DNA from: Flavobacterium subsaxonicum WB 4.1-42 = DSM 21790
GTDB lineage: Bacteria; Bacteroidota; Bacteroidia; Flavobacteriales; Flavobacteriaceae
Length of the DNA stretch: 64,000 nucleotides
Reading direction: 5' to 3'
NCBI RefSeq assembly: GCF_000422725.1
Contig: NZ_AUGP01000028.1
Span: 62,001-126,000, forward strand
Shown: positions 41,187 to 49,782 of the stretch, one piece after another
Layout: each line of letters begins with the position of its first letter
Numbering within the stretch: the stretch's first letter is position 1
Notes under the pieces: model-generated
What the model was told of the DNA's origin: nothing
Seen by the model: only the letters and a program-made list of their open reading frames with translations
The model's database searches: none
Position numbers and translations under genes: made by a program

Positions 41187-42566
41187 ATGGCAGCTACATA
41201 TACTTTTAAAGGCTTGCTGACCGAAGAGGGCTGGATTAAAAATGCCGTTGTAAAATTAGATGCGCTCGGAAACGTAATCTCAATGTCCGAAAGTGAAATA
41301 TTAGAGGGTGAATTTGTAAATGGATACGCTTTGCCGGGGTTCCAGAATGCGCATTCGCACGCGTTTCAGTATGCCATGGCCGGCCTTGCCGAACTGCATG
41401 TGGATACCGCCGTTCAGGACGATTTCTGGAGCTGGCGCAACGCCATGTATGGCTTGGCATTAACCTTGTCGCCCAGTCAGTTAGAGGCTGTGGCTACTAT
41501 GCTTTACAGCGAAATGGCGCGCCACGGATATACGGCTGTAGCCGAATTTCATTACCTGCACCACGATAAAGACGGTAAACCCTATGCCAACCTTGCCGAA
41601 ATGGGTGCACGCCTGATTGCCGCAGCCCAAAAAGCAGGCATCAGGATAACGCTGGTGCCCATGTTTTACCAACAGGGGGGCTTCGGCCAGGAGCCGGTAG
41701 AGCGTCAGAAACGATTCATATCCAATACGATAGAAGAATATTACAAGCTGTTGGAAAGCAGCGCAGCAGCCACAAAGCACTATGATAGCGCTAATATAGG
41801 CATAGGTATCCACTCGCTTAGGGCGGTTAAACCGCAGGATGTTGTTGCGCTTTGCAATGCTTTCGATGGCACGATGCCGTTCCATATACATGTATCTGAA
41901 CAACTTAAGGAGATAGAAGACTGCCTGGCCTTTCATGGTAAACGCCCGGTACAGTGGCTTTTAGATAACTGTAATGTCGACCAAAATTACCATTTAGTGC
42001 ATGCTACCCATTTGGACAACAGCGAAGTAGCGGGTGTTGCCAAAAGCGGCGCCAATGTGGTGCTGTGCCCAAGCACCGAGGGTAACCTTGGCGATGGTTT
42101 GTTTAGGTTCGAAGACTATAAGGGTCAGGGCGGTAACTGGAGCATCGGCACCGATAGCCATGTAGGGCTTAACCCATTGGAAGAGTTACGGTTACTGGAT
42201 TATGGGCAACGTCTCATTTCGCACAAGCGCACCACCTATGTTACTCCCAATCAGGGCGAAAGCGGTTTTAATGCCATAAAAATGGCATGGCAGTCGGGCC
42301 GTAAGGCTATGGGCGCGCCACACCAAAGCTTTTTTGCTGTGGGCCAGCCGTTTGACGCTGCCGTTATTAAGGCAACGTCGCCGCTTATTGCTACGGCAAG
42401 CCTTCGTAATCTGTGCAATACGTTTGTATATTCAGCCGATGTTAGCGATATGGCAGGCACCATTGTAGCCGGTAAGTGGGTGTGCAAAAACGGCGAATCT
42501 GCTCAGCACGAAACAGTTGTAAACAACTTTGTTGCAGTTATTAAAGAACTGGGAACGAGGTTGTAG
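41187..42566 (+). CDS. hutF: Formimidoylglutamate deiminase HutF
   Basis: 459 residues of the amidohydrolase superfamily. Converts formiminoglutamate to N-formylglutamate and ammonia, the deiminase branch of histidine breakdown. Metal site motifs: ALPGFQNAHSHAFQYAM (HxH near 56-58), HLVHATHLDN near 271-280 and the late Asp in SIGTDSHVGLNPLEELRLL. It forms an operon with hutG one base upstream. Confidence 0.93.
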   Translation: MAATYTFKGLLTEEGWIKNAVVKLDALGNVISMSESEILEGEFVNGYALPGFQNAHSHAFQYAMAGLAELHVDTAVQDDFWSWRNAMYGLALTLSPSQLEAVATMLYSEMARHGYTAVAEFHYLHHDKDGKPYANLAEMGARLIAAAQKAGIRITLVPMFYQQGGFGQEPVERQKRFISNTIEEYYKLLESSAAATKHYDSANIGIGIHSLRAVKPQDVVALCNAFDGTMPFHIHVSEQLKEIEDCLAFHGKRPVQWLLDNCNVDQNYHLVHATHLDNSEVAGVAKSGANVVLCPSTEGNLGDGLFRFEDYKGQGGNWSIGTDSHVGLNPLEELRLLDYGQRLISHKRTTYVTPNQGESGFNAIKMAWQSGRKAMGAPHQSFFAVGQPFDAAVIKATSPLIATASLRNLCNTFVYSADVSDMAGTIVAGKWVCKNGESAQHETVVNNFVAVIKELGTRL

Positions 42567-42572
42567 AAATAG

Positions 42573-42605
42573 TATCATGCTCAGCTTGCCGAAGTGTGAT
42601 ATTTA
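42573..42605 (+). repeat. Second copy of the CATGCTGAGCTTGTCGAAG-type repeat
   Basis: CATGCTCAGCTTGCCGAAGT followed by GTGATATTTA, similar in length and order to 39721-39751. Located seven bases after the hutF stop. Confidence 0.6.
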
Positions 42606-42663
42606 CGTTACCCTGATGCCCACACCCTATAATTATGTATTTTTGACCTTATAATTTAATTTT

Positions 42664-43245
42664 ATGCTTGGACTGAAACTTTTAACCGACCCCCGATGGG
42701 CTAATATTGCCGAATCTAACCTGGAAGAAATACTTACAGACCATGCCTGGTGCGAGCAAAAGGCGGCGGCTAATGTTATGTATCTGATAGTTAACAATTC
42801 AGAGCACCTGGACTTGATCCAGAAACTGGCCGAAATTGCCATTGAAGAAATGCAGCACTTTGAGCAGGTATTGGCCATTATCAGTCAGCGCGGTTATACC
42901 CTGGGCAGGGAAAGGAAGGACGATTACGTGGGCCAGCTGATGAAGTTCGCCAAGAAGGACGGCAGCCGAAATACCTCATTTATAGACAGGTTACTGTTTT
43001 CGGCCATGATAGAGGCCAGGAGCTGCGAGCGTTTTAGGGTACTGTACCAAAACATAGCCGACAAAGACCTGGCCAAGTTTTATTACGACCTTATGGTATC
43101 TGAAGCTACACACTATACCACATTTTTAGGCTTCGCCCGAAAGTATACGATAGATGTTGATGTAGACAAGCGTTGGGCAGAATGGCTGGAGTACGAAGGC
43201 GAGCTTATCCAGAGTTACGGTAAATCGGAGGCGATACACGGGTAG
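42664..43245 (+). CDS. miaE: tRNA-(ms2io6A) hydroxylase MiaE
   Basis: 193 residues, ferritin-like four-helix bundle with a di-iron centre. Hydroxylates the isopentenyl group of ms2i6A37 in tRNAs that read UNN codons. All six ligands are visible: Glu31 (WCEQKAA), Glu62 and His65 (EEMQHFE), Glu117 (IEARSCERF), Glu147 and His150 (SEATHYTTF). Length fits the family. Confidence 0.94.
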   Translation: MLGLKLLTDPRWANIAESNLEEILTDHAWCEQKAAANVMYLIVNNSEHLDLIQKLAEIAIEEMQHFEQVLAIISQRGYTLGRERKDDYVGQLMKFAKKDGSRNTSFIDRLLFSAMIEARSCERFRVLYQNIADKDLAKFYYDLMVSEATHYTTFLGFARKYTIDVDVDKRWAEWLEYEGELIQSYGKSEAIHG

Positions 43246-43250
43246 TAGTT

Positions 43251-43272
43251 AGACACGCATTGCTATGCGTCT
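43251..43272 (+). repeat. Short hairpin after miaE
   Basis: AGAC(AC)GCAT-TGCT-ATGCGTCT forms an 8-bp stem with a two-base bulge; TTGTATTT follows, so it may act as a weak terminator. Confidence 0.35.
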
Positions 43273-43313
43273 TGTATTTGGATATTCGGCTAAACTTTGT
43301 ATTTTAGCGAACT

Positions 43314-43817
43314 ATGAAAAAGGCCGGTGCGTATTTAGTTCTTTTAATATTGGCGGTAACGCTAACGGCTGCGGCTGCGCACAAGTTCTATGTGTCTGTT
43401 TTTCAGATGGAATATGTGCCGGCTAAGAAAGAAATGCAAATAACCGCCCGCATTTTTATAGACGACCTGGAAAACGGCCTCAATAAAAAGTACAGCAAAA
43501 AACTGTACCTGGCCACACCAAAAGAGTCGGCGGAAGCCAAAGACATCCTTACAAAATACTTTGCAGAGAAAATACATATAAAGATAAACGGCACGGCAAA
43601 AACGCTCAAATTCTTAGGTCGGGAGACTGAAGATGACGTACTTATCTGCTATTTTACTATACCTGCCGAAACTAAAGTAACCTCTGTAGAAGTTAACAAT
43701 ACCCTGCTTTTTGAGATGTTTGCCGAACAGCAAAACATTATCCATACCAAAGTGGGCACCACCAAAAAAAGTCTCTTGCTTACTAACGATAACCCATTGG
43801 GCACCGTAGAATTTTAA
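43314..43817 (+). CDS. DUF6702 family protein
   Basis: 167 residues with a signal peptide (about 1-22, ending in AAAA). The mature part starts HKFYVSVFQMEYVPAKKEMQ, then ITARIFIDDLENGLNKKY, as in DUF6702 proteins of flavobacteria. Function is unknown. It lies five bases upstream of the M1 peptidase gene and is probably co-transcribed with it; this pairing is common as far as I recall and suggests a shared role in the envelope. Confidence 0.82.
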   Translation: MKKAGAYLVLLILAVTLTAAAAHKFYVSVFQMEYVPAKKEMQITARIFIDDLENGLNKKYSKKLYLATPKESAEAKDILTKYFAEKIHIKINGTAKTLKFLGRETEDDVLICYFTIPAETKVTSVEVNNTLLFEMFAEQQNIIHTKVGTTKKSLLLTNDNPLGTVEF

Positions 43818-43822
43818 TACTT

Positions 43823-46081
43823 ATGAAAAAAGCGCTGTACACCCTTTCTGTTCTTGCTGCCCTTCAGGCTGTTGCGCAGGATAATCCTGCCCCAAAAGCC
43901 ACCGAACCCGGCCACGGAGATAATAACAAGTTTAGCCAGATGTACGATCTGTTGGCTACGCCCAATATGTTCCGCACGGCATCGGGGGCACCCGGACCTG
44001 CCTATTACCAGCAACAAGCCGATTATAAAATGGATATTGAGCTGGACGATAAGAATACAAAACTGTATGGTACAGAGACTATTACTTACCATAATAACGC
44101 GCCCGAAAGTTTAGATTACCTGTGGGTGCAGCTGGACCAAAACCAGCATGCAGCCAACTCGCCCGGCAACCTTATTGATAGCGAAAAGATGAATTCTGCC
44201 TACAAGGCAGATGGTTTTGCACGTACCTATATGGAGCAGGAGTTTGATGGTGGCTTTAAACTGGAGTATGTAAAAGATGCCAAGGGCAACCCTATGAAAT
44301 ACACGGTAAACCAAACCATGATGCGTATCGATTTGCCTAAGCCGCTTAAGCATGGCGAAAAAATATCGTTCTCTATAAAATGGTGGTATAATATTAACAA
44401 CTACCAGATTATTGGCGGCCGTAGCGGTTACGAGCATTTTGATAAAGATGGTAACAACCTGTACGTTGTGGCGCAATTTTACCCACGTATGGCGGTATAT
44501 AACGATGTTGAGGGCTGGCAGAACATGCAGTTTTGGGGTTCGGGCGAATTTGCCCTGCCGTTTGGTAACTTCGAGGTAAATATTACCGTGCCGGCCGACC
44601 ATATTATGGATGGTACGGGCGAACTACAAAACCGTAAAGAGGTACTGACTGCCGAGCAGAATAAACGCTACGAACTGGCTACAAAAACGTATGATAAGCC
44701 CGTGGTTATTGTAACCCAGGCCGAAGCGGAGGCCTCGCAAAAAGCATTTTCAGATAAAAAGAAAACATGGAAGTTTAAGGCCAACAATGTGCGCGATTTT
44801 GGGTTCTCTACATCACGTAAGTTTATATATGATGCTATGGCGGTTAAGCTTTCAGAGAAATCGGTAATGGCAATATCGCTATATCCGCCTGAGGCTAACC
44901 CGTATTGGGGCGAAACATCTACCAAAGTAGTAGCACATACGCTAAAAACCTATTCTAAATACACGTTTGATTATCCGTACCCTAAAGCCATATCGGTTTC
45001 GGCGGCAGACCAGGGCATGGAGTACCCAATGATCTGCTGGAACTACGGCAGGCCGGATGAAAAGGGCTACATGAGCGACCAGTTAAAGTTTGGTATGATG
45101 AGTGTTGTAATACACGAAGTGGGTCACAACTTTTTTCCAATGATCGTAAACTCCGACGAAAGGCAGTGGACCTGGATGGATGAGGGCCTTAATACTTTTT
45201 TACAGTATTTAACCGAGCAGGAATTTATGCCTAACTACCCATCGCGCCGTGGCCCTGCGGCCAAGATTGTGCCGTATATGGCAGGAGAGCAAAAGTTTCT
45301 GGAACCGATAATGACCAATTCAGAGGCTATTCACCAATTTGGTTCTAACGCCTACGCCAAGCCGGCAACTGGTTTAAACATGTTGCGCGAAACCGTTATG
45401 GGGCACGAGCTGTTTGACCATGCCTTTAAAACTTACGCCAACCGATGGAAGTTTAAGCACCCAACCCCAGAGGATTTTTTCAGGACGATGGAAGATGCTT
45501 CGGCAGTAGACCTGGACTGGTTCTGGAGAGGATGGTTTTATACTACCGATTATGTAGATATGGGCATTGCCGATGTTAAACAATATTATGTTACCGATAC
45601 CCAGCCTAAAGACTTAAAAGATGCTACGGTTAAAAAAGGCAGGTTTGGGCAGGAAACTGGTCCGTTTGTGTACATGGTTGCCAACGGCCCCGATGCCAAT
45701 AAAACGGCCCCAAAACCTTTGGATACCAAAGAGGTAAAACTGCTTAACGATTACATTCAGGAAAAATTTACTGCCGAAGAAAGGACGAAATTAAAACAGC
45801 CTAAATATTTTTACGAAGTTACTTTTAATAAACCGGGCGGTATGTTTATGCCTATTATTGCCGAGCTTACTTTTGATGACGGCACTACGCAAACCACCAC
45901 CTTCCCGGCACAGATATGGAGAAAAAACAACCAGACGGCTGTTAGGGTATTTGCTACAGATAAGCCGGTTAAAAAAATTACACTGGATCCTAAACTGCAA
46001 ACTGCCGACGTTGATGTTACTAACAACGTGTGGCCACAGGAGGCAGCAAAGTCTAAATTCGACAAGTTTGAGAATAAATAA
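43823..46081 (+). CDS. M1 family aminopeptidase, exported
   Basis: 752 residues with a signal peptide (about 1-18, AVAQ). N-terminal M1 beta domain (about 50-260), then the gluzincin catalytic domain with His431-Glu-x-x-His435 (VIHEVGHNFFP) and Glu454 (WMDEGLNTF) as zinc ligands. The usual GAMEN substrate loop is replaced by QGMEYPM, a form found in other Bacteroidota M1 proteins. It should release N-terminal amino acids in the periplasm. Confidence 0.93.
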   Translation: MKKALYTLSVLAALQAVAQDNPAPKATEPGHGDNNKFSQMYDLLATPNMFRTASGAPGPAYYQQQADYKMDIELDDKNTKLYGTETITYHNNAPESLDYLWVQLDQNQHAANSPGNLIDSEKMNSAYKADGFARTYMEQEFDGGFKLEYVKDAKGNPMKYTVNQTMMRIDLPKPLKHGEKISFSIKWWYNINNYQIIGGRSGYEHFDKDGNNLYVVAQFYPRMAVYNDVEGWQNMQFWGSGEFALPFGNFEVNITVPADHIMDGTGELQNRKEVLTAEQNKRYELATKTYDKPVVIVTQAEAEASQKAFSDKKKTWKFKANNVRDFGFSTSRKFIYDAMAVKLSEKSVMAISLYPPEANPYWGETSTKVVAHTLKTYSKYTFDYPYPKAISVSAADQGMEYPMICWNYGRPDEKGYMSDQLKFGMMSVVIHEVGHNFFPMIVNSDERQWTWMDEGLNTFLQYLTEQEFMPNYPSRRGPAAKIVPYMAGEQKFLEPIMTNSEAIHQFGSNAYAKPATGLNMLRETVMGHELFDHAFKTYANRWKFKHPTPEDFFRTMEDASAVDLDWFWRGWFYTTDYVDMGIADVKQYYVTDTQPKDLKDATVKKGRFGQETGPFVYMVANGPDANKTAPKPLDTKEVKLLNDYIQEKFTAEERTKLKQPKYFYEVTFNKPGGMFMPIIAELTFDDGTTQTTTFPAQIWRKNNQTAVRVFATDKPVKKITLDPKLQTADVDVTNNVWPQEAAKSKFDKFENK

Positions 46082-46179
46082 GTAAAGACTTAATTTTAAA
46101 TTGAGGTATAAGCGGCGTAAATTTAGGTGTTTAGCTAATTTTTGTCGCTTATTTGTAAGGCAGGTATAGTGTTTATTGC

Positions 46180-46187
46180 TATTTTTG
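46180..46187 (+). promoter_or_regulatory. -7 element upstream of the type IX cargo gene
   Basis: TATTTTTG matches TAnnTTTG, 25 bases before the ATG at 46213. A TTTG at 46152-46155 is too far (24-base spacer) to be a standard -33. Confidence 0.4.
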
Positions 46188-46212
46188 AGCAACTTAAAAA
46201 CCTATCTGCCTT

Positions 46213-47250
46213 ATGAAATCAAAATTACTTTTATCTACACTATTATTATCCTTTGCGGCTTTTGCACAAGAGCCCATTACATTTTTTTACAATTTTACAG
46301 GCTCTAACCAGGCCGGCACCGAAGAAGGAGATATTTACTCGCTGGTAACTTCGTCGGTAAATCTTAATGAGGCTGCTGCGGGCGCTAACCAGGTGTGGAA
46401 TTTTAACCAGCTTACATCGATTGGTACAACAACAACCAAAGTAAAAGTGCCAACTGCTGCTCAGGTTGAGGAGTTTCCTAACACCTCTGCCATTGTAGAA
46501 ACGGCTACGTTTCCAAATACAGGTGGTGGTAATGTAACCAAATATTATCTTGGTCAGGCGTTAACAGGAGCTGTATCGGTTACAGGAGCAGAAACATCGA
46601 GCATTATATTAAACTATAATACTACCAACGCTTTAATAGGTAATTTTCCACTTGATTTTGAAGACACGGTTACAGGTCCTGTTGCCGGCGACTTTGAAGC
46701 CCAGGGCATAGAAGGTACTTTTACCGGTACAGGAGTTTCTACATTCGATGCTTACGGAACCCTTACCGTTAACGAGGGTGCTGCTAATGCCACACCGGTA
46801 TCTCGCATAAAAACCACTCAAAATCTTACATTAAATTATCTTGGTTTCCCGGCGGGCACAGTTGTGCAAACTATATACAGCTACTACAATGCCACTACAG
46901 TATCTACAGGCCCAATATTTAGGAGCATAACAACCACTATTAATGTGCCTGCTATGAGCTTAGACCAGACTGTAAGTAGTTTAGAGTCGTATTTTGGTCA
47001 GTTGTTAAGTACAGATAAACCTGCTTTAGGGGCTGCATTTGCTATTGTACCTAACCCTGTAGATAACTTACTGCAGTTTTCGGGCAATGCAATAATAAAA
47101 GCAGTTACAATAACAGATGTTACCGGTAAAGTAGTATTGAACACCAACGCATCTAATAATATAGATGTTAGTGGTTTAAATACAGGTGTATACTTTGTAG
47201 CGGCACAAACAGAGGCCGGTGTTACCATTCAAAAAATGGTTAAAAAATAA
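46213..47250 (+). CDS. Type IX secretion cargo protein of unknown function
   Basis: 345 residues. Signal peptide MKSKLLLSTLLLSFAAFAQ. The body (about 20-265) is Thr/Asn-rich, beta-structured, with no recognised domain. The C-terminal type A sorting domain begins AIVPNPVDNLLQFSG near residue 279 and ends VYFVAAQTEAGVTIQKMVKK, the mark of cargo of the type IX system. It is expected at the cell surface or outside the cell. A strong terminator follows. Confidence 0.85.
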   Translation: MKSKLLLSTLLLSFAAFAQEPITFFYNFTGSNQAGTEEGDIYSLVTSSVNLNEAAAGANQVWNFNQLTSIGTTTTKVKVPTAAQVEEFPNTSAIVETATFPNTGGGNVTKYYLGQALTGAVSVTGAETSSIILNYNTTNALIGNFPLDFEDTVTGPVAGDFEAQGIEGTFTGTGVSTFDAYGTLTVNEGAANATPVSRIKTTQNLTLNYLGFPAGTVVQTIYSYYNATTVSTGPIFRSITTTINVPAMSLDQTVSSLESYFGQLLSTDKPALGAAFAIVPNPVDNLLQFSGNAIIKAVTITDVTGKVVLNTNASNNIDVSGLNTGVYFVAAQTEAGVTIQKMVKK

Positions 47251-47259
47251 TATAATAAT

Positions 47260-47290
47260 AAAGCGGCCGGGTACAACTCCCGGCCGCTTT
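47260..47290 (+). terminator. Rho-independent terminator
   Basis: Stem AAAGCGGCCGGG / CCCGGCCGCTTT with a seven-base loop and a short T tract. Confidence 0.82.
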
Positions 47291-47334
47291 TAGTTAAATA
47301 CCAAGCGTGGCTAAAAGGTATTTGTATTAATTTA

Positions 47335-47342
47335 TATCTTTG
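47335..47342 (+). promoter_or_regulatory. -7 element of the RelB/ParE-like module
   Basis: TATCTTTG matches TAnnTTTG, 20 bases before the antitoxin ATG. Confidence 0.4.
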
Positions 47343-47362
47343 AGTTATTAAACAATTGTATC

Positions 47363-47593
47363 ATGGACAAAGAACTTTCTAAACTCGAATTGATAGAAAT
47401 GCTTTTGCATACTACTAAAGAAACAGTTTTAAATAAAGTGCGTGCTATATTGGAAGAAGCACAGGACGATCGTATGCAAAATGATGCTTTTTATGCGATG
47501 GTAGATGAGCGCAGAGAAGAATATGAGCATGGACAGGGAGAATCATTAAGCTGGGAAGAAGTAAAGCAAAACGCAAGAAATGCGAAGAAATAA
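47363..47593 (+). CDS. Small antitoxin-like protein upstream of a ParE-type toxin
   Basis: 76 residues, highly charged and helical: an N-terminal KLELIEMLLHTTKETVLNKV, then AILEEAQDDRMQNDAFYAMV and the C-terminal ESLSWEEVKQNARNAKK, which fits the addiction-module component type (PF09720-like SWEEVK tail). Its role as antitoxin is inferred from position and the one-base TAATG overlap with the toxin gene. Confidence 0.78.
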   Translation: MDKELSKLELIEMLLHTTKETVLNKVRAILEEAQDDRMQNDAFYAMVDERREEYEHGQGESLSWEEVKQNARNAKK

Positions 47594-47880
47594 TGATTGA
47601 TATTGAAATTCGTAAAGCAGCTGATTTAGAAATTACTGAAGCTTACCTTTATTATGAAGAACAGCAAAACGGATTGGGAGAGCGATTTTTAGATTCGCTT
47701 GAAATTTATTTTGAGAGAATAAAAAAATATCCCGAACATTATCAGATAAAGCGAAGCCCTTATCGTGAGGCTTTAATTTCTAAATTCCCTTTTTTAATAA
47801 TTTATCAGTTTACAGGAAACAAAATAATCGTGTTTTCAGTATTTAATACGAATCGCGATTGGGTTAAAAAGCCAAAGTAA
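47593..47880 (+). CDS. RelE/ParE-family toxin
   Basis: 95 residues. The fold is visible as IEIRKAADLEITEAYLYYEE, GLGERFLDSLEIYFERIKKY, PYREALISKFPFLIIYQF, and the final strand KIIVFSVFNTNRDWVKKPK. Family members either cut ribosome-bound mRNA (RelE) or poison gyrase (ParE); the sequence resembles the ParE side more, but this cannot be decided by eye. Confidence 0.85.
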   Translation: MIDIEIRKAADLEITEAYLYYEEQQNGLGERFLDSLEIYFERIKKYPEHYQIKRSPYREALISKFPFLIIYQFTGNKIIVFSVFNTNRDWVKKPK

Positions 47881-47969
47881 ATAGCGTTGATGGTAATCAT
47901 TTACGTTAAATAAGATTAAAAAGTGCTTAAATCAACATCCAAAGCGGGCATTAAAAACGTAATTATAGT

Positions 47970-47977
47970 TACATTTG
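47970..47977 (+). promoter_or_regulatory. -7 element of the tatA promoter
   Basis: TACATTTG matches TAnnTTTG, 19 bases before the tatA ATG. Confidence 0.45.
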
Positions 47978-47996
47978 TATATTAAAATTCAAAGTT

Positions 47997-48302
47997 ATGT
48001 TTGGAATAGGAGGAGGAGAATTCTTTTTTATCATCCTGGTAGTGCTAATGCTTTTTGGAAGCGATAAAATTCCTGAAATTGCACGTGGCCTTGGCCGTGG
48101 CATGCAGCAGCTTAAAGATGCTACTAACGATATTAAAAGCGAAATACATAAGAGTGCAGACGTAGAGGGTATTAAAAAATCGTTTACCGAGATTGGATCA
48201 GGCATTGATACAGATGGTATTCATAATACTATTAATGGCGAGATCGATAAAGTAAAAGAAGACATAGAAGATATGTCTGGCCCTATTAAACGTATTAAAT
48301 AA
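47997..48302 (+). CDS. tatA: Twin-arginine translocase subunit TatA
   Basis: 101 residues. A short N-terminal transmembrane helix (EFFFIILVVLMLFG, about 8-21), then the conserved hinge and amphipathic helix SDKIPEIARGLGRGMQQLKD (22-41) and a charged acidic tail. TatA forms the pore for folded proteins in the inner membrane. TatC is not nearby. It is followed four bases later by the PAP2 gene. Confidence 0.94.
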   Translation: MFGIGGGEFFFIILVVLMLFGSDKIPEIARGLGRGMQQLKDATNDIKSEIHKSADVEGIKKSFTEIGSGIDTDGIHNTINGEIDKVKEDIEDMSGPIKRIK

Positions 48303-48306
48303 GAGC

Positions 48307-48921
48307 ATGTTAGAAAAACTGGTAGAAATAGACAGGGATGTTTTTGTATATTTAAATTCCCTTGGATCTGAGACTTTTGACCCCCTTTGGTTACTTATAA
48401 CAAAGTTTACAAGCTGGATACCCATTTTTGCCATTATTTTTTACCTTACTTTTAAAAGGCTTGGCTGGCGCCATGCGCTTTTGGTTGTGGGCATGATAAC
48501 GGTTTTATTATTGCTTACAGACCAGACTACCAACCTTATTAAAAACGGAATACAAAGGCTTAGGCCGGGCAATAACCCCGATATTGCCGATCTAATTAGA
48601 GCCGTACAACGCCGAAAATCATTCAGTTTTATATCTGGGCACGCGTCTAACTCTATGGCGGTGGCCTTCTTTTTATACAGGGTAATGCATCCTTATATAA
48701 AATACATGGGCTTCTTTTTTCTGTGGCCTTTAATATTTGCGTATAGCCGTATTTACCTTGGGCTACATTATCCCGGTGATATACTAATGGGCTACTTATA
48801 CGGTATATTTACAGGCTGGTTAGTGCTTAAATTGTATATTTATTTAAGGGATAGGTTCTTCCCGCAAGAGCAGGAAGAGTTAGATAATCCTACTAACAGT
48901 GAGCCCGTCACGAATGGGTAG
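48307..48921 (+). CDS. PAP2-family membrane phosphatase
   Basis: 204 residues, about five or six transmembrane helices. The three active-site motifs of the family are present: K-x6-RP in KNGIQRLRPGNNP, PSGH-type ISGHASNSMAV, and SR-x5-H-x3-D in YSRIYLGLHYPGDIL. Such enzymes dephosphorylate lipid phosphates such as undecaprenyl pyrophosphate or phosphatidate; the substrate is not decided. Its 3' end overlaps the converging methyltransferase gene by 42 bases. Confidence 0.9.
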   Translation: MLEKLVEIDRDVFVYLNSLGSETFDPLWLLITKFTSWIPIFAIIFYLTFKRLGWRHALLVVGMITVLLLLTDQTTNLIKNGIQRLRPGNNPDIADLIRAVQRRKSFSFISGHASNSMAVAFFLYRVMHPYIKYMGFFFLWPLIFAYSRIYLGLHYPGDILMGYLYGIFTGWLVLKLYIYLRDRFFPQEQEELDNPTNSEPVTNG

Positions 48922-49521
48922 CAAAACGGTTTCCACCCGCGGGTCTTCTTTAACCATGCGGTTGTATTCCAGTAAAATTTTAGTGCTTTTATCGTTCGGC
49001 TTTACGGGTTCTAAAACTTTGCCGCTCCACAAAACATTATCGCTAAGTATAATGCCGCCTTTATTCATAAGCGGTACCACCATCTCAAAATAATTGGGAT
49101 AATTTTCCTTATCGGCATCAATAAAAACAAGGTCAAACTTTTTATTAAGCGTAGGGATAATTTCCAATGCATTGCCCAGATGCTGAAAGATCAGGCCTTT
49201 CCATGCAGATTGGTCAAAGTATTTCTTCTGGAAATCTACCAGCTCTTCGTTATTATCAACCGTATCTAAAGTACCACCTTCACGTAGGCCTTCGGCAAGG
49301 CAAAGTGTGGCATATCCTGTAAAGGTGCCAATTTCTAATATATGCTGTGGGTTAACCAGTTTGGCTATCATACTTAAAACGCGCCCCTGAAAATGCCCGC
49401 TTAACATGCGTGGCTGCAGGATTTTCTGGTGGGTTTCACGGTTTAGTGCCTCCAGCAGTTGCGGTTCGTTTTCGCTGTGCAGGGCAGCATAGTCTTCCAG
49501 TTCTTCAGATATAAAATGCAT
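48880..49521 (-). CDS. O-methyltransferase (catechol/caffeoyl-CoA type)
   Basis: 213 residues. Class I SAM methyltransferase: ILEIGTFTGYATLCLAEGL near 58-76, VDNNEELVDFQKKYF, FDLVFIDADKENYPNYFEMV near 128-147, then GGIILSDNVLWSGKV. Methylates small hydroxylated molecules in this family; the actual substrate is unknown. It ends inside the PAP2 reading frame on the other strand. Confidence 0.92.
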   Translation of the reverse strand: MHFISEELEDYAALHSENEPQLLEALNRETHQKILQPRMLSGHFQGRVLSMIAKLVNPQHILEIGTFTGYATLCLAEGLREGGTLDTVDNNEELVDFQKKYFDQSAWKGLIFQHLGNALEIIPTLNKKFDLVFIDADKENYPNYFEMVVPLMNKGGIILSDNVLWSGKVLEPVKPNDKSTKILLEYNRMVKEDPRVETVLLPIRDGLTVSRII

Positions 49522-49782
49522 GGGTAAATTTTTTACAAAGGTACTAATTGCTTTTACTTACTATAAAATCCATAAAATAATTATTGTATGCGATGGTTGG
49601 CTATCCTCACTATTTGCTGATAATGTGTAAAATGTCGCTTTTTTTATTTGTGTAAAACTCAATTCTATATATTTTTTTAGTAGGTTGCGGCGTATTTGCA
49701 AAATAGGCTTTAAATTATTTACGGTAACGTTAAATGTTTACAGAATTTAAAAGGGCGTGCGTGTAAAAATAAACATATCAGA

